From assembly GCF_000940805.1 (NCBI RefSeq), contig NZ_CP007142.1, positions 3,882,593-3,946,592 on the forward strand: a stretch of DNA of 64,000 bases, written 5' to 3'. Both the position numbers and the translations under genes were made by a program. Positions 56,801 to 62,800 of this stretch are shown piece by piece; within the stretch, counting starts at the first letter, position 1, and each line of letters opens with the position of its first letter. The notes under the pieces were generated by a model, which did no database searches, was not told the DNA's origin, and saw only the letters and a list, made by a program, of their open reading frames with translations. The stretch is from Gynuella sunshinyii YC6258. Its GTDB lineage: Bacteria; Pseudomonadota; Gammaproteobacteria; Pseudomonadales; Natronospirillaceae.

Positions 56801-59800
56801 GTATCACTGCCTGCCAGGCTCTGACAGGCATAACCCGCGTCTTCGATGGCATGCCAGACATGCATCATGAGCAGCCGCTGCTGGGGGTCCATCAATTGGG
56901 CTTCGTGGGGTGACAGGTTAAAAAACTGGGGATCGAATTCATCCACGCCATTGATAAAACCGCCCCACTTGATATTGGTCTTGTTGCGGTCGGTCAGCGG
57001 ATCGCCGTAATAGTCCTGCCAACGCCAGCGGTCAGCGGGTATTTCGCTGATACAGTCACAGCCGTTGACGAGATTGTCCCAGTAACCATCAAGATCGTCG
57101 GCTCCCGGAAACCGGCCACTGATGCCGATGATGGCAACCGCTGCGGTGGTGGTCTGGTTGATGATCGGACTACGGATGGCATCCAGACGCCGGAACCGAG
57201 GGGCTTCAGCGCGGATGGCTGTCGTGTCAGGGTTAGGCTCCACCACGACAGACGCAGCAACAGACGTGGATAGTGAGTTGTGCGGCTGCACAGATACGGC
57301 ATCGTGATGTTCTGCCAACAGGTGTTCTGCCAGCTGCGCCAGAGTCGGAAACTCGAAAAACACCACCGGACTCAGGCTCAGACCATATTCCTTGTTCAGC
57401 TCTCCAGCCAACCGGGTCAGGGAAATGGAATCAAAGCCGAAGGCGTTCAGTTCTTCGTCCACATCCAGATCAATGGGATCGATATGTACCAGTTGGCTGA
57501 CGATGACTTTCAGGCGACGGATGACCCCATGGGTGCCGTCACTCTGGCCGGTTTCCGGGGCTGATGTCGCCTGAGGTTGTTTCTCAATCCTGGGCTTTGG
57601 CAGCCGCTGATCCGCAATCTCGCTGGCGGCGATACCCAGTACGCCCTCACGACGCAGTACGGTTTGTTGTATACGTGCCAGTTCACCTTCCACCACCAGT
57701 ATCCGGGTGCTCTTGCTCGCCAGTCCGAGATAAAACGCGTTCATCCCGGTTTCGGTTCTCATGGCAGTCATGCCGGTGCGTTGTTGCAGCAACTGCTCGG
57801 TTTCCGCTTCGACGCTCATGCCGCCTTCCCGCCATAGCGGCCAGTCAAATGCCAGGGTCAGACCATGCCGCTGACCGAGGTTCCGCAGCGCATTTCGATG
57901 ATCGACAAAGGCATCCATAAAACCGTTGGCCGCGGCATAGTCAGCCTGACCGACACTGCCCAGGGCACTGGCCAGCGACGAAAACAGCACCAGAAAATCC
58001 AGCTCCATCGTCCGGCTGGCTTCGTCCAGATTGAGTAATCCGGTTACTTTGGGGGCCAGTACCTGTTCCACTTCGGCGGTGGTTTTGGCCAGCAGTCGAC
58101 CATCCTGCAACACGCCGGCACAGTGCAGGATGCCATGCAGGCCGCCGTAACTCTGGCGCAGGTGCAGCATTAATGCCTGAACCGCCGCGCGGTCCGTCAC
58201 ATCCAGCTGGACATATTCGACCTGACCGCCATATTTGCGTAAGGCGTTGACCTGAGCCGGATCAATGGCCGAGCGTCCGGTCAGAATCACTCTGGCCCCC
58301 GGTGACTGGGTCAGAATTTCGCAGGCAAACATTCTTCCCAACCCACCTGCGCCACCGGTAATCAGATAGACACCTTTATGACGCCAGGGTTTGGCGGACA
58401 ATTCGATCTCTTCCGACAGTGGCTTCCAGGTATGAACCTGCCGTTGCCGGTTCTGGTAGCGAATGCGGTCTGAGCCGGGCTGATGAAGATTGGCGGACAG
58501 CATCGCGTACAGTTGTGCAGCATCATCGACAGCGGCGATTTCCAGCATTTGAGTGGTCAGTCGGCTGTATTCCTGCTCCGCGGTCTTGAGCAGGCCGGAT
58601 AAACCGGTCAGCAGGTGCGCGTGATCGACTTCGTCAGTGCTGAACACCACCAGTTGCAGGAAGATCGTGTCAGATCCGTTACTTTTCAGGGTTTGCTGCA
58701 GAATCTGCAACAGCCCGTTGACCATTTCCCGATAGCGGTCATCGGTGTCGGTGAGTTCAACCGGCACGTTCAGAGACATGACAGTCTGTCCCTGTGGCAG
58801 GTGTGCTGTCAGTGCGGTTTCCAGCTCCGGTGCTGAGCCGCACAACACAATGATCGAGTGGTCTGTCGCCGGCATCGCCACGGTCGGTGACTGCTCCTGC
58901 CAGTGGGATGCGAGCACCAGATGTTCGACAGATGACTGCTGCGGACGATCCAGTACTCTGGAGGTATAACCACGAATTTCGGCACAGACCCGGCCCGATG
59001 GATCACACAGATCAATATCCAGACGCTGGAGCGTATTATTTTGATGATTGCCGGTGCGCTTCATCTGCCGCACCCAGGCATACATTTCCGGCTGATGACA
59101 GGCCCCATGGACAGTAATGCTGTCGATACTGAACGGCAGTGCCGGTTTCAGGTGCTCCTCATCCAGACTGCCATCGTCATTGAGATTCATGGCAATGGAG
59201 CCCTGAAGCGCGCAGTCCAATATGCTGGGATGCAGGACAAACTGCCTGGCATCAGCACTGATGCTCTCAGGCAGCTTGAGGCTGACCAACGACTGATCCT
59301 GACCGGCGTGAATCCCGGTGATGCCCTGATGTGCCGGACCATAGTTGAGACCGGAACGGGTAAACGCCTCATAACATTGCTCAGGGGTATAGATGGCGCG
59401 GTTACACTGATCCCGCAAGACTGCCAGATTGAGTGTCTCCGAGGCCGCTTTACCGGGATCGCTGAGGTACTCAGCCTTACCCTGGGCGTGCAGAACCTCG
59501 CTCTCACCGGCACCACTGATGACGACGAAATCAATCGACTCCGCTGTCTGAGGATGCAGCTCTACGGTGACCTGCTGCGGTGGGTCCGTCACCACAATCG
59601 GACTGACCCAGACCACATTGATCAAGCGGACACAGCCGGGATCATCGGTTTCAAGGGCCTGACACAGCGCTTCTCTGACCATTTCCAGATAGGCCACACC
59701 GGGAAGAACCGGTTGTCCATGCACCCGGTGGTCATCCAGGAAAAACTCATGACCATCAAAGGTCGAGGTAAATCTCTGCGCCTGAAACGTGGAGACATTG

Positions 59801-62800
59801 TGGTGCAACAAGGGATGGTGGATCGCAAAGGCAGTTTGTGATTGCCGAACACCTTCCACCAGTTCAGTAAACCAGTAGGTCTGTCTGGCAAACGGATAAG
59901 TTGGCAGGCTCATGCGCCGTGGATGAACATTGCCATACAGCCTGGCCCAGTCGAGGTCGACGCCATGGACCCAGCTTTCCAGCAGACGGGAATAATTTTT
60001 GTCGGCAAACCAGTTGTTCAGTCGGGTTTCCGGCTCTTCATCGGCCGACAAATCCAACAGCTGGTATGGATCAAAATACTTGGAGCGAGTGGTACTGATC
60101 AACAGCTCACCATCGGTCACCGTACCATCCAGAAAAGCCTGCAATCGTTGCACGGCTTCCGCCATGGTACTGACCTCAGTGGCCAGCCTGGCAGTCATGG
60201 CTTCGCGCCCGGTCTGCAAGGTGTACACCATGGATGCCAGATTCTGATCGGTCAGTTCCCGCTCTTTGATAGTATCGATGAGTTGCCCGGCCTGCTGTTT
60301 GAGGCGTTCTTCTGTGACCGCCGACAGCACAAGCAGGTACGGTCCGCTGAATGATGGCTGAGCATCCGTGGCAACATATTCTTCGAGAATGGCATGGGCA
60401 TTGGCACCGCCGGCACCAAAGGATGAAACGCCGGCCCGCCTCGGATACTCCACCGGTTGACCATCGATCACGAGCTGCGGCCGTGGCCATTCGGCCAGAC
60501 CTTGTTGCAGCACAAAAGGCGTCTTGTCAAAACGGATATTCGGGTTGGTTTGTTCGGCATGCAGACTGGGCACCAGCTGGCCATGCTGCATTTGCAGAAT
60601 GATTTTGGTCATCCCGGAAATACCGGCTGCCGCCTCAAGATGACCAATATTGGACTTTACCGACCCCAGAGCACAAAACTGCAGATCCCGGGTATGGCGC
60701 GAAAATGCCTGCGCCAACCCGCGAATTTCAATGGGATCTCCCAGTGCCGTACCGGTACCATGGGCCTCCAGATAACTGATACTGCGAGCATCGATACCGG
60801 CCCGCTCAAGGGTTTCAGCGATCAGTTCGGCCTGGGCCCCCGGACTGGGCACGGTATAACCATTGGTACGACCACCATGATTGATCCCGGTTGCCAGCAC
60901 CGTGGCATAAATATGGTCGCCATCCGCTTCTGCACAGGACAAGGGCTTCAGCAATACCGCCCCCACCCCTTCACCTGGGACAAAACCGTCACCACCGGCA
61001 CCAAAGCTTCTGCATTCACCCTGGGCAGACAACATGCCCATGGCACAGAGATCGACATAGGATGACGGATGCAGGTACAGGTTAACCCCACCGGCGATAG
61101 CCATCTCACATTCACCGCGTCGCAGATGCAGACAAGCCTCGTGCAAAGCCGTCAGCGACGACGAACACATGGTGTCAATCGGCATGCTGGGACCGTGCAG
61201 ATCCAGCAGATACGACACCCGGTTGGCGATCGAACTGAACCAGGTCCGTGGCAGCATGGTTTCGCCAAGACGCCATAATTCCGGTCCGTACAGACCAAAA
61301 CCACTTTTGGTCACGCCGGCAAATACGCCGACTTTTTGAGCATGCAGGCGCTTGATGGACTGTCGGGTGTAGCCGGCATCTTCAATCACCGCCCAACAGG
61401 TTTCGATAAACAGGCGTTCCTGCGGATCCATGCACAGTGCATCTTTGGGACTGATATTGAAAAACAGCGGATCAAAATCGGCAAAACTGTCAATCATGCC
61501 GGCCCATTTGCTGTAGCTTTTCCCCTCCACCATCGCTTTGTCCCGATCAGCCTGATAAAAGTCGTTCAACGACCAGCGCTGGGCTGGAATTTCACCGATA
61601 CAGTTGGTGCCGGATACCAGATTGCGCCAGAACTGCTGGAGATTTTCAGATTGGGGATAGCGACCACTGAGGCCGATGATGGCAATCGGCTCCGCAAGAT
61701 CCTGTGCTGGTGCGAGTACCGGCTGAACGTGATCCTCAACAGCAGACGTTAAGGGATCTTTAATGTCCGCTGGACACTCACCGGCCGTCCATTCAATGCA
61801 CTGATCGGCATACTCGGAGACGAAAAAACCGGCCAGTTCTGCCAGGGTGAAATATTCAAAAAACAGCGTTTTGGGGATATCGCCAAAAATGTTACCCAGT
61901 TGCAGGTTCAAGGCGGAGATCAGAATGGAATCAATGCCATAATTTTCCAGTGACACATCACCACGTATGGAAGCCGTTGGCATTCTGGCAGCATCAGCAT
62001 ATAACTGGATGAGTTTTTTCAGTGTCTGCTGTTGCAGGTTTCCGGCAACCGGTTGGACACCGGATACCGACGACAGGGATTCGGCATATTGCGGCAACGT
62101 TGTCTGTTTCAGCACCGCCTGCCGTATTTGAACCGCATCTCCCTCGAACGCCAACACCTGTTGTGCTTCGACAGCCAGGGACCGATAAAAAACATCAAAT
62201 CCGACACTCGCCCGCATCGGCACCATGCCAAGCTGCTGCCGCATCTGCTGCCGGGTCTCATCGTTGACCTGCATGCCTTCGGATTGCCACAACGGCCAAT
62301 TGATCGCCAGGGTATGACCACTGCGCTGGCCAGCGGCCAACAAGCGGTTGCGGTAACCCGCAAAGACATCCATAAAACCATTGGCAGCGGCGTAGTCCAC
62401 CTGCCCGGTATTGCCAATAGCGCTGGTCATGGAGGAAAACAGCAGGAAGAAGTCCAACGGTTGATGACGGGTGGCTTCATCCAGGTACACAAGTCCATCG
62501 ACCTTAGGCTTGAGTACCGAGGTAAATTCTTCTGGAGTTTTGCGGATAATAAAATTGTCGTGAATGACGCCGGCGCAATGCAATATGCCATTAATGCCTC
62601 CCCAGCGCTTAGAGACGGTCTCCGCCAGTTGCTGCCAGCCTTCGGCGTCACCGCTATCAAGTTGAAAGTACACCAGCTCAATGCCGTCCTTGCGTAGCGT
62701 TTCGAGTATCGAATTCACACGCTGTTGATCGGAACGGCCGGTCAGAATAACAGTGCCCTGTGTTAACGAGGTGCAGATTTCTCCGGCAAAAAGGCGCCCA

